A stretch of DNA of 14,292 bases from CAZMSQ01 sp964569025 (lineage in GTDB: Bacteria; Bacteroidota; Bacteroidia; Chitinophagales; Saprospiraceae): NCBI GenBank assembly GCA_964569025.1, contig CAZMSQ010000050.1, forward strand, positions 1 to 14,292. The letters run 5' to 3'. Below the pieces are notes generated by a model, which was not told where the DNA came from, ran no database searches, and worked only from the letters and a program-made list of their open reading frames with translations. The stretch's first letter is position 1. Each line of letters opens with the position of its first letter. Made by a program: the position numbers and the translations under genes. Shown here one piece after another: positions 6,281 to 14,292 of the stretch.

Positions 6281-9200
6281 ATGAGGGTACTCCCTGTTTT
6301 TCTGATCCTCGTCCTGACGACCATCGCCTCCGCGCAGGAAACGGCCGTGCATACTGATGCGTTTCAGTCGTATAAAAAAGGACTCGACTTCTACAACAAA
6401 GGCCTTTTCGGTCTGGCGCAAGAGCAGTTCCGGACTGCTGCCGATTACGGACGCCTGATTCACGAGCCTGAATTTGAGTGGATTCGCGATAAGTCTGAAT
6501 TGTATGTGGCCCAGTGCGCAGTGCGTCTCGATGCCCCGGACGGTCAGATGCTTGTTGAGCGCTTTGCCGCAGACCACAAGCCGGCGCCGATTTCCCAGCA
6601 GGCACTGCTCGAGATGGGAAATTATTTCTACAACCAGCGTGAGTATGAAGAGGCCATCGATATGTTTGCCTCCATTGACCAGCGCGCTTTGACTTCAGCA
6701 AAGTCAAATGAAGTTACCTTTAAATTGGGGTACTGCCAGTTCGTATCCCGAAACTTTCCTGCGGCTCGCACCCAGTTTTCGAGAATTAAGGATTTTGAAG
6801 ACGAGTTTTACTACCCGTCAAACTACTATTATGGACTGACTGCTTTTTTTGAGGGTGATTATGACGAAGCTATTTTTCATTTTCACAGAGTCAGCAGTTC
6901 GCAGAAATATGAGGATCACATTCCATATTACATCACCCAGATTTACTTTGCCAAGGGGGAGTATGACAATGTGATTGATTATGCGTTGCCAAAAGTAGAT
7001 TCACGGGGTTTGAAAAATGGCACTCAGATGAAATTGCTGATTGCCCAGGCCTACTATGAAAAAGGAGAATTTGAGAATGCGCTTCCGTTTTTCATAGAGT
7101 TTGGGAATGATAGCCGCCAGCTCAGACCGGAGGATTATTATCAGATCGGGTTTGTCAATTACAAAACCGGCAATTTCGAAGAAGCGGTCCGATTTCTGAG
7201 CGAGCTAAATCGGGAGGAGACAAAGCTCGGCCAGCATGCCATGTATTTTCTGGCTGATTCTTACCTCCAGTTACAAGACCGAACCAGCGCGAGAAATGCC
7301 TTTTCTGCAGCGGCTGGACTCGATTATGACCCTGAAATTAAGGAGGAAGCACGGTTCAACTACGCCAAGCTCTCCTACGAACTCGGTTATTCGCGTGATG
7401 CCATTGACGCATTTCTCAGCTTTGGTCGTTCAAGCCGCCATTACGAAGATGCTCAGGCCCTTCTGAGTGACCTGTTTTTGAAATCCAGAGATTACGCCCG
7501 CGCCATCACCCTGCTGGAGGGCATTGATGAGCTGACCCCCAAACTGCGCGGCATCTATCAGCAGGTGCTCTTTCTAAGGGGCATTCAACTTGTCCAACAA
7601 TCTGCTCTCGACGAGGCCAGGGTGTACCTCAAGCGTTCGAAAACACAGCCCTCTGACAGCCGAACCGTTTTGCTGGCAGATTACTGGCTTGGAGACATTG
7701 CCTATCGCGAAGGGAACTATACCGAAAGCAAAAAAATATTGGGTGATTTCATCGAGCAAAGTTCTCGGTACCGAAATCTTCCGGAAGAATCCTCAGTCAT
7801 TACTGCCAATTACACACTTGGGTATATCGGGCTGAAAGAAAAAAACTACAAGACCGCATTGCTGCATTTTCAGGAAACGGTTTCAGACATCCAAAGACAG
7901 AAGCAGCAACTGACCACCGCCACACTCACCTCAGAAGTGTTTGGTGATGCTGTGCTGAGGGCTGGAGATTGTCTCTTTAAGCAAAACTCTTACAACGGGG
8001 CCCTCCAATACTATAATTCTGCCATTGACAACCGGTACAGCGGGTTTATCTATGCCCTTTACCAAAAGGCTTTGATTGAAGGATTGAAGGGGAATACCAC
8101 TGAGAAGATTGTGGCACTGGAGGAGATTTTTGAAAAATACCCCAATTCTGAATACTCAGATGATGCACTCTTGCAGCTCGGCACCATCTACCAAGAGCTG
8201 AATCAACTCAATCAGGCCCGTCGTCCTCTGCTCAGGCTTGTAACAGATTACAAGGGGAAATCAGGGCTTATCAATGCCGGGCTGCTCAAACTCGGCTTGA
8301 TTTCATACAATCAGGGAGATGCACGGAAAGCACTTGAATATTATGAAGAGGTGCTAAGGAGCAATCCAAGCCCTGAGGAGGCACAAAGTGCGCTCGTTGC
8401 CATTGAAGAAATCTACATTGACGACCTCAATGACCCTGACGGGTACTTCGAGTTCATTGCCAGTGTGCCGGGATACAATATGGACACTGCCGAAAAAGAG
8501 GCTATCAGCTATGAGGCTGCTGAATCTCAATATGAAAATGCAAATTACGAAACAGCCATCGTCTCCTATACGCGCTATTTGCAAAAGTACCCTGAAGGAA
8601 GTTACAGCCTTTCCGCCCATTTTTACCGCGGGGAATGCCACGCTATTCTGAAGCAATACAGCGAGGCATTGATTGACTACGATTATGTCGCAGGGCGCGG
8701 TGTCAGCCAGTTTTCAGCAAAGGCGCTGAGGAAGGCGGCCATTATTGCGGAGCAGCACGAAAAGGACTACGAGCGTGCTTTCAGGTATTTCAGTCAGCTT
8801 GAAAATCAGGCAATCAGCGAGGAGGTGCGTTTCGAGGCTCAGCGCGGAGCCCTCCAGGCTGCCTATCAATCCGGCAAGTCGGCAGAGTCCTTGGTACTGG
8901 CTCGCAAAGTCATCGTCAACCCGTTGGCTGATACCCGGATGAAAGGAGAGGCAGAATTCTACATTGGCAAAATTACCCTTGAGCGGAAAGACTACGATGC
9001 CTCCATTCAGGCGTTCAGCCAGACCATCCAGCTGCTCGATGGGGAAATGGCAGCAGAGGCGAGATACCAGATTGCGTATATGTATTACCTGAAGCGAGAT
9101 ATGAATCTTGCCAGAGAGCTCAGTAATAAGGCGAGTTATGAGAATTCCGGGTATCCGTACTGGGTGGCCCGGAGTATTATTTTGTTGTCGGATATCCTCG

Positions 9201-9409
9201 CTGAGCAAGGAGATCTGTTCAATGCAGAGGCTGCGCTGAGTGCCATCATCGAGAGCTACTCGGATGATGAGGACATCCTTCGGGAGGCACAGGAAAAACG
9301 GGCCCGCATACTCGAACTGATGAACCGGTCCAGCCGGATGGATACCACCGGTGACGGGGGGCGGTTTCTGGATATGCAGGAGGACGATCAGGGAGGTTCT
9401 GACCAATAA
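6281..9409 (+). CDS. Large exported TPR-repeat protein
   Basis: A 1042-residue protein made almost entirely of tetratricopeptide-type helical repeats behind a signal peptide (residues 1-19, cleavage at SAQ/E; no lipobox, so a soluble periplasmic protein is likely). By eye about twenty repeat units run from about residue 30 to 1020. Clear examples are LEMGNYFYNQREYEEAIDMF, FVNYKTGNFEEAVRFL, YWLGDIAYREGNYTESKKIL and GKITLERKDYDASIQAF, with the W/L-G-Y-A-F-A pattern of TPR and the looser Sel1/YbgF-like spacing of about 33-37. The acidic glycine-rich tail (about 1030-1042) is probably disordered. No catalytic motif is visible, so it should be a protein-protein scaffold. It lies 87 bp after rocD with no recognised promoter, and 37 bp before an outer-membrane barrel gene on the same strand, suggesting the two work together. 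TPR scaffolds paired with barrels serve in outer-membrane assembly and polysaccharide export; which applies here is not shown. Confidence 0.85.
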   Translation: MRVLPVFLILVLTTIASAQETAVHTDAFQSYKKGLDFYNKGLFGLAQEQFRTAADYGRLIHEPEFEWIRDKSELYVAQCAVRLDAPDGQMLVERFAADHKPAPISQQALLEMGNYFYNQREYEEAIDMFASIDQRALTSAKSNEVTFKLGYCQFVSRNFPAARTQFSRIKDFEDEFYYPSNYYYGLTAFFEGDYDEAIFHFHRVSSSQKYEDHIPYYITQIYFAKGEYDNVIDYALPKVDSRGLKNGTQMKLLIAQAYYEKGEFENALPFFIEFGNDSRQLRPEDYYQIGFVNYKTGNFEEAVRFLSELNREETKLGQHAMYFLADSYLQLQDRTSARNAFSAAAGLDYDPEIKEEARFNYAKLSYELGYSRDAIDAFLSFGRSSRHYEDAQALLSDLFLKSRDYARAITLLEGIDELTPKLRGIYQQVLFLRGIQLVQQSALDEARVYLKRSKTQPSDSRTVLLADYWLGDIAYREGNYTESKKILGDFIEQSSRYRNLPEESSVITANYTLGYIGLKEKNYKTALLHFQETVSDIQRQKQQLTTATLTSEVFGDAVLRAGDCLFKQNSYNGALQYYNSAIDNRYSGFIYALYQKALIEGLKGNTTEKIVALEEIFEKYPNSEYSDDALLQLGTIYQELNQLNQARRPLLRLVTDYKGKSGLINAGLLKLGLISYNQGDARKALEYYEEVLRSNPSPEEAQSALVAIEEIYIDDLNDPDGYFEFIASVPGYNMDTAEKEAISYEAAESQYENANYETAIVSYTRYLQKYPEGSYSLSAHFYRGECHAILKQYSEALIDYDYVAGRGVSQFSAKALRKAAIIAEQHEKDYERAFRYFSQLENQAISEEVRFEAQRGALQAAYQSGKSAESLVLARKVIVNPLADTRMKGEAEFYIGKITLERKDYDASIQAFSQTIQLLDGEMAAEARYQIAYMYYLKRDMNLARELSNKASYENSGYPYWVARSIILLSDILAEQGDLFNAEAALSAIIESYSDDEDILREAQEKRARILELMNRSSRMDTTGDGGRFLDMQEDDQGGSDQ

Positions 9410-9446
9410 CTCCATTCACCTACTTTGATGACCTAAGCGGAATCCC

Positions 9447-11078
9447 ATGGATAAGCTCTTGATTCGAATTCTTTTTTTCATTCTCATTCTCCCTTCTTCC
9501 CTCGCACTTCGCGGACAGGAGCCGGGCCGTTCACTCGAGACTGGCCAGGTGGAGGTGATCCGGGATTTTGATGCCCGGCTTGAGGAAACGCAGAAGGTGC
9601 CGCTGGCGCCCATCATTCCTGAATATGCCCAGCCTGCCGGACAATTTGACTATTTGCTGCCTGTCAGGATTCTGGCTGTGGATTATCCGGCGCCGAAAAT
9701 CAGGCCCATTGCCATGGGGCGGGACAAAGAGCCCAAAGTGTATAATGGGTATGCCAAGGCAGGATTTGGCACACTCTCTCAGCCTTATGGCGAACTGGGC
9801 TACGGGTTCAGGGATCAGGACAAGCTGGCGCTCAACGTCCATCTGCTGCACCATGCAGCCAATAATTCGGGAAATCGGGAGAACCAGCGCTTTTCAGAAA
9901 CCCGTGGGAATCTGGATTTCACACTGTATTCAAAAGATGGAATGGCTGTCAGGGGGCGGGGTGGCTATGAGTCGGATGTGAATTATCTCTATGGCTATAA
10001 TCAGGCTGATACGAGTTTTCTGAAAGAGGAAGTCAGAAGGCGCGTTTCACTGCTCGAACTTGGAGCTGGTATTTTTAATTCCGCACCAACGGTTGCTGGC
10101 ATCGATTACAGCGCCGATGCAGATTTCTACAGGCTTTCGGAATCGTTCGGTGCCTCATCGGAAAGTGGATTTCTCATCGACCTTGAGGGGCGGAAACTGC
10201 TGGACGGCACCCATCCCATTGGGCTTCGCCTCGTAACCGATTTTTCGACCTATTCGGACACAGCCTCTCAGAATCTGCATAACTTCTTTCTCCAGCCCCA
10301 CTTCACCTTTCACAGCTCCCGCTTTAAATTGAGAGTGGGTGCCAATCTGGCCTCCCACGACGATGAATTTTTTGTCTTTCCGGACCTCGAGTTGGAGGTT
10401 GGGATCATAGGAAGCCAGTTGGGGGCTTATGTGGGCGCCACTGGCACATTGGAGAAAAACAGTTTTCGCAATCTGCTGACCTATAATCCGTTTGTGGCTT
10501 CAAGTCTCACGGTCAACAACTCAGCCGTCAGCGACTGGTTTGGTGGGGTCAGAGGAAGCATCCGGGATTTTGGCTATGAGGTGCAAGCTGGTGTGAAATC
10601 GGTCGATAATCTGGCCATTTATCTGCCCCTCCCGGTTGATACGCGGCAATTTTTGGTGCTCTATGACACAGCCACCATTGTGTATTTGCAAGGAATGATT
10701 GGTGGTGCCCTCAATAAGCAATTAGAATTGACAGCGACATGGGGTACTCATTTTTTTGACCTGAAGGTGAATGAAAAAGCATGGCAACTCCCCGCGCTTG
10801 AGGCCAATTTTTCGGCTATCTATACGGCCATGCAGGGAAAATGGAAACTCCGTGGGGAGGTGTATCTCGCGGATGGCGTTCCGTACCGGAATGAGTCGCT
10901 CGATGCCGAACGTCTCAATGCGCTTTTCGATGTCAGTCTTGGGGCAGAATACCTATTTCTGGATCAATTCGGGGCCTGGCTGCAGCTGAACAATCTGGCC
11001 AATAACAAGCGGGAGCGGTGGCTGAACTATCCGGTCTTCGGATTCAACGTCATGGCTGGAGTTTCGGCCCGGTTTTGA
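9447..11078 (+). CDS. Outer-membrane beta-barrel protein, partner of the TPR protein
   Basis: A 543-residue exported protein with a signal peptide (about 1-23, cleavage near LRGQ). It is rich in alternating hydrophobic/polar strands with aromatic girdles and glycine turns from about residue 95 onward (YNGYAKAGFGT..., YGELGYGF, LALNVHLLHH, FKLRVGANLASHD, LGAYVGATGTL). It ends in VFGFNVMAGVSARF, an amphipathic last strand with terminal Phe, the usual signal recognised by the BAM complex. LQLNNLANNKRERW before the last strand resembles the end of TonB-dependent receptors. However, no TonB box or plug domain is evident, and the N-terminal 70 residues after the signal are short and proline-rich. 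So it is a plugless barrel of TonB-receptor-like C-terminal type. It is 37 bp downstream of the TPR gene, very likely one operon. Function unknown: porin-like channel, secretion pore or structural protein are all possible. Confidence 0.8.
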   Translation: MDKLLIRILFFILILPSSLALRGQEPGRSLETGQVEVIRDFDARLEETQKVPLAPIIPEYAQPAGQFDYLLPVRILAVDYPAPKIRPIAMGRDKEPKVYNGYAKAGFGTLSQPYGELGYGFRDQDKLALNVHLLHHAANNSGNRENQRFSETRGNLDFTLYSKDGMAVRGRGGYESDVNYLYGYNQADTSFLKEEVRRRVSLLELGAGIFNSAPTVAGIDYSADADFYRLSESFGASSESGFLIDLEGRKLLDGTHPIGLRLVTDFSTYSDTASQNLHNFFLQPHFTFHSSRFKLRVGANLASHDDEFFVFPDLELEVGIIGSQLGAYVGATGTLEKNSFRNLLTYNPFVASSLTVNNSAVSDWFGGVRGSIRDFGYEVQAGVKSVDNLAIYLPLPVDTRQFLVLYDTATIVYLQGMIGGALNKQLELTATWGTHFFDLKVNEKAWQLPALEANFSAIYTAMQGKWKLRGEVYLADGVPYRNESLDAERLNALFDVSLGAEYLFLDQFGAWLQLNNLANNKRERWLNYPVFGFNVMAGVSARF

Positions 11079-11107
11079 TTGAAGAATGGAGAGGGCTGGG
11101 TGTATGG

Positions 11108-11123
11108 TGTGACATGCATCACT
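11108..11123. promoter_or_regulatory. CRP-type palindrome TGTGA-CATGCA-TCACT
   Basis: Two five-base half sites, TGTGA and TCACT, separated by six bases match the CRP-family consensus TGTGA-N6-TCACA at nine of ten positions. The right half touches the -33 TTG of the SulP promoter. If transcription begins about five bases after the -7 element, the palindrome is centred near -41.5, the classic class II activator position. Known in proteobacterial CRP; use by a Bacteroidota CRP/FNR protein is inference. Confidence 0.45.
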
Positions 11124-11152
11124 TGCCTGTCCATTTTCGGAATGTAGCTTTG
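11123..11152 (+). promoter_or_regulatory. Bacteroidota-type promoter of the SulP permease
   Basis: TTG (11123-11125), then 19 bases, then TAGCTTTG (11145-11152): an exact fit to TTG-N19-TAnnTTTG. It would give a leader of roughly 33 bases before the ATG at 11190. It makes the permease a separate transcript from the TPR/barrel genes. Confidence 0.75.
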
Positions 11153-11189
11153 CGTGGTCCTTCTTTTTAAAGACTGAAACTACGTATCC

Positions 11190-12719
11190 ATGCAATTTGG
11201 TCAGTTCCTCCCAATAGCCCAATGGCTTCCTTCCTACAAAAAAGAAAACCTCCAGGGCGATCTGATTGCCGGTTTGACAGTAGGCGTTATGCTCATTCCT
11301 CAGGGGATGGCCTACGCTATGATTGCCGGATTGCCGCCTATTTATGGACTCTACGCCTCGACTATTCCCCTGATTTTGTACGCAGTCTTCGGAACCTCAC
11401 GCCAGCTGGCAGTGGGTCCGGTCGCCATGGTGTCTCTGCTAACAGCCGCCGGCATTGGTGCGATCACCAGCGATCCGTCGACGTATATCCTGCTCGCTGT
11501 TTCACTTGCGCTCATGGTGGGAGTGATTCAATTCGGTTTGGGTGTTTTCAGGCTGGGGTTTCTGGTAAATTTCCTGTCCCATCCTGTAGTGAGCGGATTT
11601 ACCTCCGCCGCTGCCTTAATCATCGGATTGAGCCAGCTCAAGCATCTGATGGGAGTCGATTTACCGAAATCGCACCATGTGCACGAAATCTTGTTAAGCG
11701 CCATTGCCAATGCCGGCCAGACCAATCTGGCTGCTCTTGGTATTGGAATCGGGGGGATTGTGCTGATTAAAATGTCTAAGAAAATACATGCGAATCTCCC
11801 CGGGCCTCTGGTCGCTGTGGTTGTGGGGATTCTCGCTGTTTGGGGCTTTTCGATGACTGATATGGGTGTGAAAATTGTCGGTGAGGTGCCGGGCGGATTG
11901 CCAGCTTTCGGGGTGCCGTCGGTTGCGTTTTCCAGCATCCAAAGCTTGCTTCCTGTGGCCCTGACCATCGCGCTGGTGAGTTTTATGGAAAGCATTGCTG
12001 TGGCCAAGGCCATACAGGCGCGACACAAGAATTACCAGGTCGATGCAAATCAAGAACTGGTTGCCCTTGGCCTTGCCAATATAGGCGGTGCTTTTTTCAA
12101 GAGCTACCCGGTTACCGGTGGGTTTTCACGGACAGCAGTCAATGACCAGGCTGGGGCAAAGACCGGCCTTGCTTCGATTATCAGCGCCGGCCTTATTATC
12201 TTAACACTCCTTTTNNNNNNNNNNNNNNNNNNNNNNNNNNNNNNNNNNNNNNNNNNNNNNNNNNNNNNNNNNNNNNNNNNNNNNNNNNNNNNNNNNNNNN
12301 NNNNNNNNNNNNNNCTTGAGGATCGCCCTGATTTGCTGGTCATTCGCTTTGATGCTCGTCTGTACTTTGCAAATCTGAGCCATTTCCGGAAATTGCTTGA
12401 CGAGTGGGTTATGGAGAAAGGCCAGAGACTGAAGGCAGTGATTGTAAATGCAGAAAGCATCAGCAGTGTTGACAGCAGTGCGCTGCATATGCTTCATGAC
12501 CTGACAAAAGATTTGAGACACCAGGGGGTGGAGTTGTATTTTAGCAGTGTAATAGGTCCGGTCCGTGATGCCATGGCGCGGGCTCATCTTGTCGAAGAAA
12601 TAGGCGAGGACCATTTCCAGATGAGCATCGAAGATGCGGTTGCAGTCATTGATGGGAAATCCGGTGCTGAAAATTCCACAGAACCTCTGAGCTCCTACAC
12701 ATTGCAGACCAACGACTAA
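11190..12719 (+). CDS. SulP family anion permease (sulfate/bicarbonate type), interrupted by assembly gap
   Basis: An inner-membrane SLC26/SulP transporter with C-terminal STAS domain. The N-terminal part shows the family signatures DLIAGLTVGVMLIPQGMAYA (24-43), PPIYGLYASTIP (49-60) and GTSRQLAVGPVA (68-79), a run of hydrophobic helices, then SFMESIAVAKAIQARH and PVTGGFSRTAVN. After the gap comes an STAS domain starting near RPDLLVIRFDA, with the SSVDSSALHML loop similar to the phosphorylatable serine region of SpoIIAA. The 100 Ns replace the last membrane helices and the linker. Family members have about 100 residues there, so the true gene is probably nearer 575 residues than the 509 implied here, and the matching frame across the gap may be chance. 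SulP members move sulfate, bicarbonate, chloride or other anions, coupled to sodium or protons; the substrate cannot be assigned. It has its own promoter with a CRP-like site. Confidence 0.93.
   Translation: MQFGQFLPIAQWLPSYKKENLQGDLIAGLTVGVMLIPQGMAYAMIAGLPPIYGLYASTIPLILYAVFGTSRQLAVGPVAMVSLLTAAGIGAITSDPSTYILLAVSLALMVGVIQFGLGVFRLGFLVNFLSHPVVSGFTSAAALIIGLSQLKHLMGVDLPKSHHVHEILLSAIANAGQTNLAALGIGIGGIVLIKMSKKIHANLPGPLVAVVVGILAVWGFSMTDMGVKIVGEVPGGLPAFGVPSVAFSSIQSLLPVALTIALVSFMESIAVAKAIQARHKNYQVDANQELVALGLANIGGAFFKSYPVTGGFSRTAVNDQAGAKTGLASIISAGLIILTLLXXXXXXXXXXXXXXXXXXXXXXXXXXXXXXXXXXLEDRPDLLVIRFDARLYFANLSHFRKLLDEWVMEKGQRLKAVIVNAESISSVDSSALHMLHDLTKDLRHQGVELYFSSVIGPVRDAMARAHLVEEIGEDHFQMSIEDAVAVIDGKSGAENSTEPLSSYTLQTND
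12215..12314. other. Assembly gap of exactly 100 N
   Basis: One hundred unresolved bases inside the SulP gene. The round number suggests a scaffold placeholder of unknown length rather than a measured distance. Coordinates to the right are therefore relative, not absolute. Confidence 0.98.
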
Positions 12720-12753
12720 AATCCGACAATCATTGATCTCTTTCTAACTCGTG

Positions 12754-12778
12754 TGAACAAATGTGTTCAACTGGTTGA
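12754..12778. repeat. Two overlapping short palindromes before the symporter gene
   Basis: TGAACA-AATG-TGTTCA (12754-12769) is a perfect six-base inverted repeat. It shares TCA with a second one, TCAAC-TG-GTTGA (12767-12778). They sit between the SulP stop and the symporter start. They could be an operator or alternative stem-loops; there is no T-run, so an intrinsic terminator is unlikely. Confidence 0.35.
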
Positions 12779-12785
12779 GATGCTG

Positions 12786-12817
12786 TTGTCTATGAATGGC
12801 TGAATTGCAGTACCTTG
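12786..12817 (+). promoter_or_regulatory. Weak candidate promoter of the symporter gene
   Basis: TTG (12786-12788), a 22-base spacer, then TACCTTG (12811-12817), one T short of TAnnTTTG. The ATG follows only six bases later, so a transcript from here would be nearly leaderless. This is an imperfect match. Confidence 0.3.
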
Positions 12818-12823
12818 CACAAC

Positions 12824-14292
12824 ATGAGCGCTGTGCTGACAATCATTGGCTACCTGATCGGGTTTCTTTTGGTCTTTCTGCTGCACCGGAAAGATTGGTC
12901 GAAAGGTCTGTTCAGAGTCACCCGAAAAACCACGTGGATTGTCTCAGGGCTGTCGCTGCTTATGTTTTCCTACTCCGCGACGCTCGGTCACTTTGCCTAT
13001 GGCATCATTCAGGATACAGGTATTTGGGGGATGTGGATGGTATGGGTCGGACTGATTGGCTCCGGCATTGTGCCATTTGTATTTGCCCCCCTTTGGCAGT
13101 CGTTCAATCTCGAAACTGACAATCAGTTTATTCTTGTTCGCTTTTCTGGCAGGGGTGCTTCCATCCTGCAGATTTTCAGGGCCATTCTGATTGGGATGAT
13201 CATTGTGCCCATGATCGTTTCCATGCAACTTCTCGCCTTCGCACACATCCTTGAAGCAGCAGCCGGATTGTCTGGCAATCTGTCCATACTGCTCAGTGGA
13301 GCCATTCTTGCTGTGTTCGCCCTCAAGAACACTTTTCAACTCAAGCTCGCCCATGACGCATACCATTTCGTGCTGTACGTTGCCGGACTGATTATTTTGT
13401 TTGTATCCTTCTTAGAAATATCCGGAGGATTGGAGCAAAGTCTGGCATATTTTCGAACTGTCCGACCCGAAGCTCTCGCTCTGATTCCATCTGCTGATGA
13501 TCAGGTCTTCTGGAACTCGTTCCTCGTTCTGTTCGGCATCCAATGGTGGTCTGCACAGCTCACTGATGGAGGGGGCCCGGAAATGGCCCGCTTTACAGCT
13601 ACCAAAAGCCGTTGGGATGTTGTCAAAGCAGCCGCGCTGCCTGTTGTGCTGACCATAGGGATTGACTTACTCTTTATTGCCATGATTCTCATGAGTCTTG
13701 CCTCAGGCGGCGGTCAGGGAGAGCAGGGGTGGGTTGAGTCAGTGTTTCGGGCAGTGCCGTCACAGAGCAGTCCTTTCATTCTCCTCGTTTTTTTCATCCT
13801 TTTTCTGACTTCGGCAGAGTCATTTCTGAATTGGGGTTCATCACTCCTTACGGTTGATGTTTATAAATCCCGCCTCAACCCGGAGCTATCCATCCCGGGC
13901 AGAAATCGAGTTGGTATTGGACTCATGGTCCTTATGAGCATCGTCAGCACCGTCCTTGCCCTGGGTTCTGAGAGCATCATCTTTGTCGTATCGCTTTTTC
14001 TCTCCATTTCCACCGGCGTGGCGCCTGTGCTATTATTGCGATGGTTCTGGATGAGAATCAATGCATGGTCGCAGCTCTCAGCCATGCTTGCCTCCCTTGT
14101 ATACACCGTCCTGCTTTACGCCCTCGAAGCGTCAGGCCATCCAATCTATGACTGGCTGCCTTTCAAACCCCACGAAACCCGCATCGCAACCGTGACTGTG
14201 CTCACCACCCTCACATGGCTGACCGTCACCTTTCTCACACCACGAACAAATCCCGACCTGACTGCACAGTTCAAAGAGGCCCTGCCTCCCCG
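12824..14292 (+). CDS. Sodium:solute symporter (SSS family), 3' end outside window
   Basis: The frame opens with ATG at 12824 (MSAVLTIIGYLIGFLLVFLL) and stays open to the window edge: 489 codons with no stop, so the C terminus is missing. It is strongly hydrophobic with about twelve membrane helices. GIQWWSAQLTDGGGPEMARF (238-257) matches the family's W-rich loop where GG-x-x-x-QR is common. TSAESFLNWGSSLLTVDVYK (329-348) matches the sodium-site helix, usually seen in Bacteroidota members as STxxTQLNWGASYLxxDxY; the Ser/Thr near its start are candidates for the Na2 ligands. The protein should use the sodium gradient to import a small solute; the substrate is unknown. GAEP-type motifs of sugar transporters are not seen. 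It follows the SulP gene by 104 bp on the same strand. Start chosen because the first helix begins at once and no upstream in-frame ATG fits. Confidence 0.85.
   Translation, partial: MSAVLTIIGYLIGFLLVFLLHRKDWSKGLFRVTRKTTWIVSGLSLLMFSYSATLGHFAYGIIQDTGIWGMWMVWVGLIGSGIVPFVFAPLWQSFNLETDNQFILVRFSGRGASILQIFRAILIGMIIVPMIVSMQLLAFAHILEAAAGLSGNLSILLSGAILAVFALKNTFQLKLAHDAYHFVLYVAGLIILFVSFLEISGGLEQSLAYFRTVRPEALALIPSADDQVFWNSFLVLFGIQWWSAQLTDGGGPEMARFTATKSRWDVVKAAALPVVLTIGIDLLFIAMILMSLASGGGQGEQGWVESVFRAVPSQSSPFILLVFFILFLTSAESFLNWGSSLLTVDVYKSRLNPELSIPGRNRVGIGLMVLMSIVSTVLALGSESIIFVVSLFLSISTGVAPVLLLRWFWMRINAWSQLSAMLASLVYTVLLYALEASGHPIYDWLPFKPHETRIATVTVLTTLTWLTVTFLTPRTNPDLTAQFKEALPP

Noticed and set aside
5741..6577. 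278-codon open frame on the minus strand across the rocD/TPR junction
   Set aside because: It overlaps two strongly supported genes on the plus strand and shows no domain or signal of its own.
8714..9415. 233-codon open frame on the minus strand inside the TPR gene
   Set aside because: Shadow of the TPR reading frame; composition follows from the repeat codons on the other strand.
9421..9427. TACTTTG before the barrel gene as a promoter
   Set aside because: One base short of TAnnTTTG, and the 37-bp gap fits an operon with the TPR gene.

Overview
The window reads as chromosomal DNA of a Gram-negative member of the Bacteroidota, most likely a free-living, Saprospiria-like lineage. Three things point there: a secreted protein with a type IX secretion (Por) C-terminal tail, several promoter elements of the Bacteroidota form TTG-N(18-19)-TAnnTTTG, and weak or absent Shine-Dalgarno sequences before the starts. 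The lineage is inferred; no rRNA or marker gene is present.

Layout. Positions 1-274 hold no credible gene but carry two diverged copies of a short direct repeat. Next come a minus-strand FAD-dependent oxidoreductase (275-1330) and, divergent from it across 52 bp, an exported S37-type serine peptidase (1383-2672). Alanine dehydrogenase (2769-3881) follows behind its own strong promoter. A small T9SS-tailed secreted protein (3924-4940) is tightly followed by ornithine aminotransferase (4949-6193). Then come a 1042-residue exported TPR protein (6281-9409) and, 37 bp later, a 543-residue outer-membrane beta-barrel protein (9447-11078). The right end has two transporters: a SulP anion permease (11190-12719), interrupted by a 100-N assembly gap, and a sodium:solute symporter that runs off the window end (12824 onward).

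How the genes fit together. The left half has an amino-acid and peptide catabolism flavour: an exported prolyl-type peptidase, alanine to pyruvate plus ammonia, ornithine to glutamate semialdehyde, and a D-amino-acid-oxidase-like flavoprotein. No single pathway is proven. The TPR plus beta-barrel pair is the least understood unit and the best candidate for an undescribed envelope system. The SulP gene has the best regulatory architecture: a full Bacteroidota promoter with a CRP-type palindrome TGTGA-N6-TCACt abutting its -33 element. No tRNA, rRNA, CRISPR array, insertion sequence or phage gene was recognised.
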